The notes under the pieces: generated by a model
Database searches by the model: none
Told to the model about the DNA's origin: nothing
The model's input: only the letters and a program-made list of their open reading frames with translations
Origin: Thermoanaerobacterium saccharolyticum
GTDB lineage: Bacteria; Bacillota; Thermoanaerobacteria; Thermoanaerobacterales; Thermoanaerobacteraceae
Reading direction: 5' to 3'
DNA: 64,000 nucleotides
Assembly: GCF_000747665.1 (NCBI RefSeq)
Contig: NZ_BBKT01000023.1
Coordinates: forward strand, 1-64,000
Shown here: positions 49,239-61,161 of the stretch, piece by piece
Layout of the letters: the number at the start of each line of letters is the position of its first letter
Numbering within the stretch: position 1 is the first letter of the stretch
Made by a program: the position numbers and the translations under genes

Positions 49239-49556
49239 ATCACACCACCCACAATAACATATTTGTAACAGATTTTCATATTTTTATAAAATCTAAATAA
49301 GATCCTTCTTTTTTCACAAAAATTTAGGAAAAAGATTAAGTTGATATTGTCTAAAATTAAGTTTGTAAATAAAAGTAAAATTATTTATTTCAGTTCCATT
49401 TCTAATGTAGCTTTTTTAAGCGTTTACTGCTAAAAGAAAATAACATTATTGTAAGCATCTTTTCACCACATTTGTATAATATATTACTGTTAAAAAATTT
49501 AGCATCTTAACACTTTAATAAAATAGTAATAGTCAACCAAAATCAGGAGGTTCTAA
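49239..49556. other. Intergenic gap between EIIA and EIIB genes
   Basis: About 320 AT-rich bases. I see no coding frame, clear terminator or promoter in it. Such a gap inside a PTS operon is long. Confidence 0.5.
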
Positions 49557-49859
49557 CTACCTGGTCCTATACAAATAAATGATCTCTTCTGCCAATTCTT
49601 TTATAATGCCAGCTGCAGTCAAATGATCTGCTGCATGTACTAACAACATATTAATTTTTAAATCCTGATGTTCAGCATCATAGAACAACAATTCGCTGTG
49701 GGCCTGATGTGCCTTTATAATCGCCTCATCTGCATGCTTTAAGTCTGCCTCAGCTTCTTCATATTTGCCAGCACGCGCTTGCTTGATTGCTTTCATTGCC
49801 AAGCTTTTACCTTCACCACTGTTTGCAATGATTTCCATACTCTTTGCTATTGCATCCAT
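49557..49859 (-). CDS. celC: PTS lactose/cellobiose EIIA
   Basis: 100-aa all-helical phosphocarrier. The phosphorylated His lies in INMLLVHAADHLTAAGIIKELA, preceded by IIANSGEGKSLAMKAIKQAR. ATG 49859 follows AAGGAGAG by seven bases; upstream ATGs overlap that site. First gene of cluster 1 and divergent from the PRD regulator. Confidence 0.93.
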   Translation of the reverse strand: MDAIAKSMEIIANSGEGKSLAMKAIKQARAGKYEEAEADLKHADEAIIKAHQAHSELLFYDAEHQDLKINMLLVHAADHLTAAGIIKELAEEIIYLYRTR

Positions 49860-49954
49860 AAACATCTCTCCTTCCATCCATCTGCATTTGTTCTTATCTC
49901 ACATCGCTGTGATTTTATTGTACTAGCTGGACAATCAAATTTCTATTCTTGATT

Positions 49955-49973
49955 TTGCACTTTTACGGTGCAA
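49955..49973. promoter_or_regulatory. Inverted repeat between EIIA and the PRD regulator
   Basis: TTGCAC-TTTTACG-GTGCAA in the divergent intergenic region. A plausible operator for the adjacent regulator or another sugar-responsive repressor; a canonical cre site was not seen. Confidence 0.4.
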
Positions 49974-50057
49974 TTGATAATATAAATTCTTGAAAATTAC
50001 TATGTTATAATATAATAAGTAATAATTACAGTATTATGTAAGAGGTGAGACTTTCTT

Positions 50058-51981
50058 ATGCAAGAAAAAGAACTTAAAATATTGAACTATTTGAAAGATC
50101 AGACAAGCTGTGTTACCGCTTCAAACATAGCAGATAATTTAGGCTTTTCAATTCGCAGTGTTAAGACTTATATATCTAATATCAATACAAATTATCCCAA
50201 TTTGATCCTTTCCTCCAGAGAAGGCTACTTGATACAAGATAAAGAACGTCTTGCTAATATATTAAATAATTTTACAAATAACGATATACCCCAGTCTTCA
50301 AAAAACAGACAAGCATATATACTTAAACTTCTCTTGCTTCAGCAACAAACAAAAAACCTTGATGAATTAGCAGACGAGCTGTGTATCTCCCCTGTGACAT
50401 TGATGAATGAGATATCGAAAATCAAAGCAGAATTAAAAAAATTTCGATCTGGTATTCAAAACAAAAAATAATTGTGCCTATATCGAGGGACTGGAAAAAA
50501 ATAAAAAAAAAGATGATATCTCACCTTATATATAATGAAATAAAAGAAAACTTTATTAGTTTAGATCTCCTTCAAACATATTTCCAAAATTTAGATTTAA
50601 AAATAATAAATGATGTGGTAACTGACAGGCTTTTAGCAAATCACTATTTTGTCAATGACTTTTCCTTGACAAACTTTATTTTACACTTAGCAATCACAAT
50701 GCAGCGTTCACTGGAAAATCTCACTTCGCCGGAAGCTTTGGATTCCTCAAACAATGTCCATATCACCGAACCTGTTTCTAAGTTATTAAGGGAGATCTGT
50801 GATGATTTAAAAAAGTATTTCCCTGTTCATTTTACAAACAATGAATTTTATAATCTGGCATTAATTCTAACGACCAGTATTGTCAATGAAAATATCACCC
50901 AATTGGAATATTCTCAGCTAAACGAAATTATCGGATCTAGAATATGTAATCTAATGGAATTAATTCAAAATAAGGTAAAAAACGCTTTATATATCAGCTT
51001 AGACAATCAAGATTTCGTGATACGTTTTTCTTTACATCTATGCAACATGCTGGTGCGTTTGGAAAGCAATATCAATTTAAGAAATCCTCAACTTCTGTCA
51101 ATTAAAAACACTTATCCATATATTTACGATGTATCAGTTTTTATCGCTAATATCATCACAGAAGAAACGGGTTACGAAATATCTGAAGATGAGATTGCCT
51201 ATATAGCATTGCATATAGGTGTCTTAATAGAAGAACAAAAAGCATTAAGAAATAAAGTAAAGGTGATCGTACTCTGCCCTCGTTATTACTCTACTCACCT
51301 CAAGTTAGTAAAAAAAAATTCATGCGATCTTTGAGAACGACATCATACTGTCCGGAATCATTACCAATCCAGATGAGCTAAAGAATTTTTCGGATTATGA
51401 CCTTGTAATATCTACAATACATGTTAACATCTGCCTTACTGTCCCAATGATAGTCATATCAAATTACTTTGATAATAAAGATATAAGCATTATTGCAAAT
51501 GAAATTGGAAAAATCAAAATAGCAAGATTAAGAACTATTTTAGAAAAAAAAACTTAAATTTATATTTAAAAAGGAATTGTTTTTCTATAATCCCGGCTTT
51601 TCGAATAAAGAAGATGCAATAAATTATTTGTCTAATGCCTTAAATAAATTCGGTTATGTAGACTCATCTTTCCGAGAAAGGATTTATGAAAGAGAAAGGA
51701 TTAGTCCTAGCGCATACTTAAATATCGCTATACCTCATCCCTTAGAAATGAGCGCTTTTTCAACTGCCATAGCAGTATCGATACATCCGACACCAATCAA
51801 TTGGAATCAAAATAAGGTAAATTTTGTTTTCATGCTTGCAATTAATGAGGAAGATCGTATTCTGTTTCGCGATATATTTGATTTTGTGACAGAAATAATT
51901 TTAAACAAAAAATATTTTGAAGCACTTTTAAAAACTAAAACATACGAAGATTTTATCAACCTTTTAATAACTTCGATATAG
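50058..51981 (+). pseudogene. LicR/CelR-type PRD regulator broken by four +1 frameshifts
   Basis: Consecutive frames together encode one protein of about 640 aa. 50058-50445: two HTH domains (LKDQTSCVTASNIADNLGFSIRSVKTYIS; NLDELADELCISPVTLMNE). About 50446-50510, another frame: DLVFKTKNNCAYIEGLEKN. About 50511-51310: two PRDs (ISEDEIAYIALHIGVLIEEQ) and the start of an EIIB-like domain. 51321-51557: the rest of that domain (AIFENDIILSGIITNPDELK). 51577-51981: an EIIA-like domain with the phosphorylatable His in NIAIPHPLE. Each change sits in an A or A/T tract (50435-50444, 50503-50511, 51310-51318, 51544-51552) and corresponds to one extra base. It should regulate the divergent cellobiose cluster 1. 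Confidence 0.8.
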
Positions 51982-52279
51982 TATAAATAATTTTCATGTT
52001 ACAAAAATTTCATATCTATGACGGTTTATAACATTTATTATTAGCTTCTACATCTTTTTATTATTTTTATGTATCCATGTTATTGTTGTAAATTCATACA
52101 TTTGAAGAATTATATTTTAATAATTTAAAAGCCATTTCATGGATATTAAATGAAAAAATTTTTATGAAAAATATATGGAGATTATTGTAATCTCTACAAT
52201 ATGAGTGTAATATTAAATTTCACAGATGAAAAGAAACAATTTATGACCAAATTCATATCAAAGTATACAATCTCGATAG

Positions 52280-52396
52280 TGTAAAATTTTATTAGGTTAA
52301 AAATTAGTTCACAAGCTTCGTCGCAAACAAATTTATAAATTTTCGCTTCTAAATCCTTGAAATTTATTTCATTTTGGTTAAACTTAATTCGAACAT
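52280..52396 (-). pseudogene. N-terminal remnant of an ISLre2 family (UPF0236) transposase
   Basis: AGAGGTG, then ATG 52396 and MFELSLTK; after a frame change comes EINFKDLEAKIYKFVCDEAC and ELI, the typical ISLre2 transposase start. Similarity fades after about 40 codons and the remainder is missing. Confidence 0.55.
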
Positions 52397-52462
52397 GTAA
52401 TCACCTCTATAACATTTGGCCTTTTTTCTATTTAAACATTATAGCGGATGATTCATGTGAAG

Positions 52463-52491
52463 GGAAGGTATTTTTCAATACCTTCCTTTTT
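52463..52491 (+). terminator. Plus-strand terminator between the two sugar clusters
   Basis: GGAAGGTATT-TTTC-AATACCTTCC, a perfect 10-bp stem, then TTTTTCT. The closest plus-strand gene upstream is the broken PRD regulator, 480 bases away; the space between (51982-52279) has no recognisable gene. Confidence 0.8.
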
Positions 52492-52521
52492 CTATTTTTT
52501 GCCGCCTACTAAAATTATACA

Positions 52522-54631
<2,110 letters not shown>

Positions 54632-54657
54632 CTATAAATTAAAACTATTGTTTTTAA

Positions 54658-54958
54658 TTATAGCCCTAACGCATTTTTCAAAACTTTTTCTCCATTCATC
54701 ATTCCATAGTCTATACTGTCTATTACTTCCACTTTTATTCCTTTAGGTTCGTACGTTTGTTTATACTTATTTAGCAGAAAACCCACCTGTGGTCCTAAAA
54801 GCAAGATGTCTGTATCGTTTTCGTACTGCTTAAATTTGCTCTCTGAAGTTGTCCTTATCTCAACCTCCTCTCCTAACTTTTTTGCTGCTTCCTTCATCTT
54901 TGTAACCATTAAGCTTGTAGACATTCCTGCTGCACAAATTAAAGTTATTTTTTTTCAT
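54658..54958 (-). pseudogene. Second PTS cellobiose EIIB, +1 frameshift in an A8 tract at the start
   Basis: ATG 54958 is followed by eight A (T at 54948-54955). With seven A the protein reads MKKITLICAAGMSTSLMVTK, including the phosphorylated Cys, and continues into the open frame to KVLKNALGL at 54658 (about 99 aa). As sequenced, the Cys is out of frame, and an internal start would give an EIIB lacking it. Cluster 2 has EIIA and EIIB but no EIIC in the window. Confidence 0.8.
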
Positions 54959-55006
54959 TCTACTGCCTCCTCATTTTTAGATAATGTGTTTTCCTATTAA
55001 TATATA

Positions 55007-55024
55007 ATGCAATTATCGTGCCAA
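55007..55024 (-). promoter_or_regulatory. Sigma-54 (-24/-12) promoter overlapping the end of the EIIA gene
   Basis: Minus strand TTGGCACGATAATTGCAT: TTGGCACG and TTGCAT with the invariant GG/GC spacing. It encodes the last residues (LAR and stop) of the upstream EIIA, about 50 bases before the EIIB start, so EIIB and the glucosidases can be transcribed separately from EIIA. Confidence 0.8.
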
Positions 55025-55342
55025 AACACTTTCAAGCTTTAACTGCTTTTCGTACATGTCAATAAATTCTTGGGCTAAATCTTTTACAGTTATTGCATTC
55101 ATAAGGTGGTCTTGAGCATGTACCATAAGAAGCGTAACTTCCTTCCTATTTCCGGCTGCTTCATCTTGAATAAGTTTTGTTTGCACGTCATGAGCTTTAT
55201 CCAGCTCCTCACATGCTTTATCAATCTCCTTTCTCGCTTCTTTAATATTGCCAGATTTCGCATACTGAATGGCAGTCATCGCATGTGACCTAGCATTACC
55301 ACCACTTACAATAATTTTCATAACTATTTCTTCGTATTCCAT
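55013..55342 (-). CDS. PTS lactose/cellobiose EIIA, cluster 2
   Basis: 109-aa phosphocarrier paralogous to celC: VMKIIVSGGNARSHAMTAIQYAKSG, with the phosphorylated His in VTLLMVHAQDHLMNAITVKDLA. ATG 55342 is eight bases after AAAGGA. Preceded by one sigma-54 promoter and overlapped at its 3' end by another. Likely controlled by the LevR-type activator encoded next to it. Confidence 0.92.
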   Translation of the reverse strand: MEYEEIVMKIIVSGGNARSHAMTAIQYAKSGNIKEARKEIDKACEELDKAHDVQTKLIQDEAAGNRKEVTLLMVHAQDHLMNAITVKDLAQEFIDMYEKQLKLESVLAR

Positions 55343-55394
55343 TTGCAACGTCCTTTCTTATCATGATTATTGTTGTGTTTTCATAATATTAAAT

Positions 55395-55412
55395 ATGCAA
55401 ATATCGTGCCAA
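55395..55412 (-). promoter_or_regulatory. Sigma-54 (-24/-12) promoter of PTS cluster 2
   Basis: Minus strand TTGGCACGATATTTGCAT, matching TGGCAC-N5-TTGC in full, about 55 bases upstream of the EIIA ATG. The LevR-like sigma-54 activator gene is immediately upstream. Confidence 0.88.
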
Positions 55413-55423
55413 AACACATTGTA

Positions 55424-55447
55424 TAAAAAAATACGGCAAAATGCCGC
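55424..55447 (-). terminator. Terminator of the LevR-type regulator gene
   Basis: Minus strand GCGGCA-TTT-TGCCGT followed by ATTTTTTT, just after the regulator stop codon and just before the sigma-54 promoter. Confidence 0.85.
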
Positions 55448-55461
55448 ATTAAGTCAATGTA

Positions 55462-58155
55462 TTATTTAAGTATTGTTTTGTAGTTGAAAAAAGTCATGAT
55501 GTAGCAAATCTCATCATCTGAAATATTTATATCGTATTTCTTATTTAAAATCTCACATGACTTTTTAACTATTCTATAAAGTTCACGGCTTTCCGAAATA
55601 TATTTTTCCCTATCAACAAATTCATCAACAGATCCACCGCCTTTTAATCTATCTATCATACAAGCAACATGCAGGGCTATTCCAATCAAAGCGTTTGTAT
55701 TAATTTTTGTATTCAGTTCACCTTCAATAGCGCCTATGAACTTTCTTATATCCTGTAGAACACTTTTACTGCTGATATTTTTCAACTGATTTTCTAATGT
55801 ATCTCCCATCTTTAAATAAGTATTTTCGATATCTATAAGCCTCTGTATAGGCTTTATGGCCTCTAAACTTAATACTTCGTGCAATCCATACTGAGGTATG
55901 CTTGTATCTATTTTAAATGAGCTTACTATGCATAAAATTTTGTTTTCTCTTTCAATATTTCTCAATCTCGTATGAATGCTTTCTGTCCCCACAAGATTTA
56001 TAGGAACAATTTCAAATATATTGCTGTCGTATTTAAGATGCTTATCAAGAATATTTTTTACAGCAACAGCGCTTCCTTCTCCAGTTGTACATACAGTTAC
56101 AATAGAGATTTTCCCTTTCATTTCTTTGTCTAAATCAGCCTGCCGCTCAATCTCTAAAAATGTATTGACATTCAAAGTTTCATCATATACTTCCTCTAGA
56201 GAATACCCCATCATTGCCTTTCTTGTGGCCTCTATGACATGCAGTGTACTTACAAGCGGAATTGTTTTTGTCCTTATTCCAAATTCTTTTTCAATTTCTT
56301 CCCCAAAAGTCGTAAGAGATCCCATGTCCACTAAAAATAAAATATCGGATTTTATCCCAGCATTTTTAAGATATGCCTTCAACCTTGAAATAACCTGCTG
56401 AGGCTTTTCATCAAGGGGAGCATTAATGCCTATAGCATATTTCGTTCCTAAAAGGTTATTGGCAGTTTCCACCATAGAACTAGCTGTAGCAGTACCATGT
56501 GCAATTACAATTACTTTTACATCTTTCTTCTCTTGCTCTTTTACAACTCTACCGTCGTAGGCAAAAAGCATAGCAAGAAAGCCAGCTTCATCGATAGGCA
56601 TAGATACATCCAATACTCGCTCTATTATTTTCAGACAATCAAGAGCTGTATTAAATTCTTCACTATGTTCAGTTCTAATTCTATTTAGCTGGGGATTCAC
56701 GATCTTTCTATTTCGCTTAATTCGCTCAACCGCATTGTATATGTGTACCGCCATTCCACAGTAAAGTTCTTTGCTTAATTCTTTTTTCAGCCTCTTTTCA
56801 GCAAATTTTATAATTTCTTCTACTGTTTGGACGATTTCAATGCCAACGACATTTTCGATGTCAGAAACGTCAATAATCTTATTGACTTTGCGAAAATACT
56901 TTTCAAAGTAATCATTTATATCTTTTTCCATCTCTTTATCAAGTTCTTCACCTGTAAGTCCCATGCTTTTAAGCTCATGCATCCTAGAATCTATCATTTC
57001 ATAAATATTATCTTTGCTGCTATCTTTCTCAAACAAAATGTTTTCTTCATTTTTGTCAAATACGTAGTACCTTTTATTTATCTCTAAAAACTTATTCCAA
57101 AGTTGACGGTGTTCCGTTTCCATATAAAGGCCATCTCTTATATACTGTGGCAAATCAATGCTATTTATTTTGATTTCTTCTTTTTTATTTGAAACAAAAT
57201 CTGCATAAGCTTTTGCACACGCAAGCTGAATATCTGTTTTCAACTGCCCAATGTTATTTGGACAGTTATAGCTTAGAAAAGCTTTCATTGAATTTACCGA
57301 CACAATAATTTGCCTGCCGAGTTTATTCGATTCTTCCCTTATAAATTGGCAGATAAGGTTGAATCTCTCATCAATGCTTCTCTCTCGAAGACTTGGCAGA
57401 CGTATGATCATCGGAATTCTTCTTGTAAATGTTTTAAGAAGGATAGAATCTGGATTCTCTGTAGTAGCAGAAATTATCAATACATTGGATTTTCTCTCTA
57501 AATCGGTTTCACCAAGCCTTCTAAATATACCCTTATCCATAAAGGTAAAAAACATTTCCTGCCCCTCTGGTGAAAGCCTATGAACCTCATCTAGGAAAAG
57601 TATTCCTCCATCAGCTTTTTCTATAAGTCCCACTTTATCATAATCCGCCCCTGTATAAGCACCCTTTTTAGAACCAAACAACTGACTTACAAGAAGCTGT
57701 GGATTATTGGCATAATCTGCGCAGTTAAAAACTATAAACGGAGAATTTTCATCCATTCTATTCATTTCAATTGCATATTTGTGTATAAGTTCTGCAAACA
57801 TTGATTTCCCAACGCCTGTCTCTCCCAATATTAATATGTGCATTCCATTGGGAGGATACAATATCGCTGCTTTAGCCTGCTCCACTGCAGAAAATAGGCT
57901 TGGATTTTTTTCTAAAAATTTATCAAGAGAAGTCTCTTCTCTTGTATTTGAAATTTCCTCAACATATCTAAAAAGTACCGGCTTTGTACCTACTTTAACT
58001 GCTTTTCCTTCATCACATAGTCTATTTAGATCGCTACTGACATTTGCTCTGCTAAGCCCAAGAGAGTCAGCTATATCAGAAGCACTTACGCCTATTCCTC
58101 TATCCAGTTCTTTTAGTTTCTGATAAACAATATCGATTCTCTTCAAAGTTACCAC
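55462..58155 (-). CDS. LevR-type sigma-54-dependent PTS regulator
   Basis: 897-aa activator. In order: an N-terminal winged HTH (ASDIADSLGLSRANVSSDL); a sigma-54 AAA+ domain at about 90-330 with Walker A GETGVGKS, the sigma-54 contact loop GAYTGAD and Walker B GGILFLDEVHR; a first PRD (about 455-560); an EIIA-Man-like domain (about 565-690, VKVIVIAHGTATASSMVE with a phosphorylatable His); an EIIB-like part; and a C-terminal PRD (IGIALHVACMIDRL). PTS phosphorylation of the PRDs should set its activity. It opens sigma-54 promoters, two of which lie just downstream. The gene has A7 tracts but is intact. Confidence 0.94.
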   Translation of the reverse strand: MVTLKRIDIVYQKLKELDRGIGVSASDIADSLGLSRANVSSDLNRLCDEGKAVKVGTKPVLFRYVEEISNTREETSLDKFLEKNPSLFSAVEQAKAAILYPPNGMHILILGETGVGKSMFAELIHKYAIEMNRMDENSPFIVFNCADYANNPQLLVSQLFGSKKGAYTGADYDKVGLIEKADGGILFLDEVHRLSPEGQEMFFTFMDKGIFRRLGETDLERKSNVLIISATTENPDSILLKTFTRRIPMIIRLPSLRERSIDERFNLICQFIREESNKLGRQIIVSVNSMKAFLSYNCPNNIGQLKTDIQLACAKAYADFVSNKKEEIKINSIDLPQYIRDGLYMETEHRQLWNKFLEINKRYYVFDKNEENILFEKDSSKDNIYEMIDSRMHELKSMGLTGEELDKEMEKDINDYFEKYFRKVNKIIDVSDIENVVGIEIVQTVEEIIKFAEKRLKKELSKELYCGMAVHIYNAVERIKRNRKIVNPQLNRIRTEHSEEFNTALDCLKIIERVLDVSMPIDEAGFLAMLFAYDGRVVKEQEKKDVKVIVIAHGTATASSMVETANNLLGTKYAIGINAPLDEKPQQVISRLKAYLKNAGIKSDILFLVDMGSLTTFGEEIEKEFGIRTKTIPLVSTLHVIEATRKAMMGYSLEEVYDETLNVNTFLEIERQADLDKEMKGKISIVTVCTTGEGSAVAVKNILDKHLKYDSNIFEIVPINLVGTESIHTRLRNIERENKILCIVSSFKIDTSIPQYGLHEVLSLEAIKPIQRLIDIENTYLKMGDTLENQLKNISSKSVLQDIRKFIGAIEGELNTKINTNALIGIALHVACMIDRLKGGGSVDEFVDREKYISESRELYRIVKKSCEILNKKYDINISDDEICYIMTFFNYKTILK

Positions 58156-58362
58156 CTCAAGTAAAACAATATAACATAAATCAATTTTAAATCAAATTAC
58201 GCACAATATTCTCTTTCATTTATTATACATTAACTAAATCTTAATATAAATGAAAAACTTTGCACTTGCTTATTTATTTTTTGCATAAAAATAAGGCGGC
58301 TTAAAAGACCACCTTTGCAATCCCGAACATCTTTCTTCCATCCCTCGTCAATAATTTCATAC

Positions 58363-58773
58363 CTAATTATTATATTGTTGCAGTATTATTTTTGAAAAGA
58401 CTATCAAGTCATTTAAGCCATTTTCAATCAAATCCTGTACAACTTTCAAATCTATCAATTGATAATTATGCACAGCGATATTTCTAAAACCAACCATGGA
58501 TTTTAATTTTCTCTCTAACACATCATCTATGACACCATTCTTACGAAGCAGTTCAAATGCATCTCTACTATTTTGAGGAATACCAAAAGATTTTTCTGCT
58601 ACAACATGCATCGCTAAATCTATACAAGCTTCACAAGCCCTTTGTATATTTAACAATATTGAATCCTGCTTCGTATAATTTTTGAGATTCATCGGATTCC
58701 CTTCGTATTCTTCTTTAATTCTATTTATGCATCTTTCAATAATTTCAGTTTTATTAATAACCACATCACTCAT
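58363..58773 (-). CDS. hepT: HepT-like ribonuclease toxin (DUF86)
   Basis: 136-aa helical protein with the HEPN active-site motif R-x4-H-x-Y (RNIAVHNY) near residue 110. In type VII HepT/MntA systems it cleaves RNA until AMPylated by the partner. It overlaps the upstream mntA gene by 8 bases. Confidence 0.88.
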   Translation of the reverse strand: MSDVVINKTEIIERCINRIKEEYEGNPMNLKNYTKQDSILLNIQRACEACIDLAMHVVAEKSFGIPQNSRDAFELLRKNGVIDDVLERKLKSMVGFRNIAVHNYQLIDLKVVQDLIENGLNDLIVFSKIILQQYNN

Positions 58774-59176
58774 TGTAAATTCGTCCCCTTTTCAATATTT
58801 TATCAATTATTTCAGCTCTTTCCTCATTTAATTTCGCATAATCTTTCAATGCATACATTTCGAAATTCATTCGTCTTAAATTATCACTGCAATAAATTAT
58901 TTTTTTCGTTCCTACCACCTGAGCTTTGAATACAGTTGATGCTTTTCGCAAATCTATTAAATCCACATCCCGTTTTAGTAAATCCGCTAATTCCTGCGAA
59001 ATCATAAATAAATCATAACCGCTAATATCTTTATCGCTTAAATACGCAATATCAATATCACTATCGCTTCTAAATATACCATTTACAGCCGAACCAAACA
59101 GATATATTACATACGGCTCTACTTTATTTATAAGAAAATTCTTTATTACATCGACTTGTTCATCGTTAATATTCAT
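58766..59176 (-). CDS. mntA: MntA-like nucleotidyltransferase antitoxin
   Basis: 136-aa minimal nucleotidyltransferase: GSAVNGIFRSDSDIDIAYL carries the GSx10DxD motif, and DVDLIDL supplies the third Asp. Such enzymes AMPylate the Tyr of the HepT RxxxxHxY motif and so neutralise it. I chose the ATG at 59176 (GGTGGTGA upstream); three codons are possible within 15 bases. Confidence 0.88.
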   Translation of the reverse strand: MNINDEQVDVIKNFLINKVEPYVIYLFGSAVNGIFRSDSDIDIAYLSDKDISGYDLFMISQELADLLKRDVDLIDLRKASTVFKAQVVGTKKIIYCSDNLRRMNFEMYALKDYAKLNEERAEIIDKILKRGRIYNE

Positions 59177-59414
59177 CGTCATCACCACCATTCATTATGA
59201 TACATATGATATTAATAGAAAAATGATTGAACAAAAAGACATTAACTTTTCTTGATAAAATCTTTCAAGACTATTATGCCATATTGTTCTATCTCATACA
59301 ACAGAAATTCATATCCCACCTTAAAAAGATGAAAATTTTCTTTCAAACCTTTTGCTATTTAGTTTTTATTAACAATTGCAAAAATAATTTCGCATTAATG
59401 TTAAATAATAGCAT

Positions 59415-59451
59415 TAAAAAATCTCCCATCTTTTCAGATGGAGAGATTTTT
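59415..59451. terminator. Terminator at the end of the oleate hydratase gene
   Basis: AATCTCCCATC-TTTTCA-GATGGAGAGATT with one bulge, flanked by A5 and T5, so it can act in both directions. The stem ends about ten bases past the ohyA stop. Confidence 0.8.
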
Positions 59452-59459
59452 AATCATAG

Positions 59460-61037
59460 TCATTTAAACATCGTCACAAATGACTTAAATAACGTTCTTA
59501 CATCATACTGATATTGATTTATTGGTTCCACAGGTCTAGTTATTCCAAAAAGTTTATATACAGCAATTCTTGCAGATCTAACTGAATATTCCTCTGTAAA
59601 TACTACGTCATCAGGCATTTCACAAAATTGTCCAATAAAAGCTAAATTAGTTGAGCCTTCCGGTACAACTTGAGGTCTATCTCCTATCGACCTTGGCATA
59701 AATTGTGCTGTAATAAATGGCATCATGCATGGAATGCAATTTGCCGATTTGATTATATCATCCATTTCTTTTTCAAATTTTAAATGATGCAAAAGTTCAA
59801 TTAATATTTCTTCTCCTGTACATTCTGACATCTTCTTTTTAACATAATTGCCTGGATTATCAGGATATAATCCATAACCCCAAAATACTTTTACATTATC
59901 AGGCTGATTTCTAAAGTGTGGTTGGTGTGCCAAAACAATTGACATAAACCAATTAGAATCCTTAAATGTGACAAGAGCGCCTGTCCCAGCTTTATTACGC
60001 GAAAATTTTTCCATCAAATCAAAAAACTTTGAATTATGACAAGTTACAGTAAATGATTCCCACTTTGATCCTTGTATATTATCGTCAAATACAGTAGGGT
60101 TTCCTAAACCTTGTTTTTTCTTTGAAATCTTATCCCATAATTTCCACGATGCACCTTTATCATTTAAAACAGGTGGCTTTGTCATGGATCCCAAACTGTA
60201 GCCCTCTGTCATTGAACCATTTGTGACAAATACAACATCGCTTTCATTTAACTCAATTGTTTTTTCCATATCTTCCTCTTTATAGTATATCCTTGTAACC
60301 GTAATTTTATCTGAATCCTTAAAATCTAGATCTGTTACGACACATTTCAGTTTGAAACCAACATTATAATTATCTAAATATTTCTTTATAGGAAGAATTA
60401 TAGAATCATATTGATTATAAGGTGTTCTTGTCACACCTTCCAATGTATGAATTCTTGGAAATTCATGCATAAACCTTATCATATATCTTCTTAATTCTGC
60501 TAAGCTATGCCACGGTTGAAATGCAAAAGTCGTTGCCCACATGCACCAAAAATTGGTCTCAAAAAAGTGTGGTTTAAACCAATCACTAATTTTTAACATA
60601 TTAAGCTTCTCTTCAGGTGTTACAATGAGCTTTGCCAAAGCAATCCTATCTTCATTGTCAAAGCCCATAGATAATACATCTACGACTTCACCGTTATTAT
60701 TAACAAGTCTTGCATTGGAATGGGTTGGATGCTGAGAATCAAATTCAATTATTTCTTCTCTAACAGATTTCTCTGGATTGTCGATAGATGGTATTGACAA
60801 TAAAAGCTCCCAAATATTTTCATAAGTCTCATCGTTCAGCATCCTGCCGCCTCTTATTACATATCCAGTTTCAGGATTACCTGCACCATCATTGCTTCCA
60901 CCTAAAACATTCAATTCTTCGAAAATATGAATATGATCACCTGGAAAGCTGCAGTCCCTAATCAAATAGCACGCTCCTGCAAGTGAGGCTATTCCTCCTC
61001 CTACAAAATAAGCATAAGTGTTTTTATAATCTCTCAT
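59460..61037 (-). CDS. ohyA: Oleate hydratase (fatty acid double-bond hydratase)
   Basis: 525-aa FAD enzyme of the myosin-cross-reactive-antigen family, hydrating cis-9 unsaturated fatty acids to 10-hydroxy acids. FAD-binding start YFVGGGIASLAGACYLIRD, IFEELNVLGGSNDGAGNPETGYVIRGGRML, active-site Glu region FEELN, CMWATTFAFQPWHSLAELRRYM and FVTNGSMTEGYSLGSM are all present. Role is likely detoxification of unsaturated fatty acids at the membrane. Own promoter; the TetR gene lies just upstream. Confidence 0.95.
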   Translation of the reverse strand: MRDYKNTYAYFVGGGIASLAGACYLIRDCSFPGDHIHIFEELNVLGGSNDGAGNPETGYVIRGGRMLNDETYENIWELLLSIPSIDNPEKSVREEIIEFDSQHPTHSNARLVNNNGEVVDVLSMGFDNEDRIALAKLIVTPEEKLNMLKISDWFKPHFFETNFWCMWATTFAFQPWHSLAELRRYMIRFMHEFPRIHTLEGVTRTPYNQYDSIILPIKKYLDNYNVGFKLKCVVTDLDFKDSDKITVTRIYYKEEDMEKTIELNESDVVFVTNGSMTEGYSLGSMTKPPVLNDKGASWKLWDKISKKKQGLGNPTVFDDNIQGSKWESFTVTCHNSKFFDLMEKFSRNKAGTGALVTFKDSNWFMSIVLAHQPHFRNQPDNVKVFWGYGLYPDNPGNYVKKKMSECTGEEILIELLHHLKFEKEMDDIIKSANCIPCMMPFITAQFMPRSIGDRPQVVPEGSTNLAFIGQFCEMPDDVVFTEEYSVRSARIAVYKLFGITRPVEPINQYQYDVRTLFKSFVTMFK

Positions 61038-61083
61038 AAAAATCAGCTCCTTGATTATCGAATATTTCTAAAAATAATATAGC

Positions 61084-61111
61084 TTTATAACACTGATTTT
61101 GAAATAATCAA
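61084..61111 (-). promoter_or_regulatory. Promoter of ohyA
   Basis: Minus strand TTGATT (61106-61111), 16 bases, TATAAA (61084-61089), about 47 bases ahead of the ATG, which follows AAGGAG. A TetR operator would be expected here; TTTGATTATTTCAAA around the -35 box is an imperfect palindrome that could serve. Confidence 0.5.
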
Positions 61112-61161
61112 AGAGCTTAAACTGTATAAAATTTTGACATTTGATAGAATTTGTATATTTT

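Noticed and set aside
52281..52400. Small independent gene on the minus strand starting at 52396
   Set aside because: It matches the start of ISLre2 transposases and loses frame within ten codons, so it was called a remnant.
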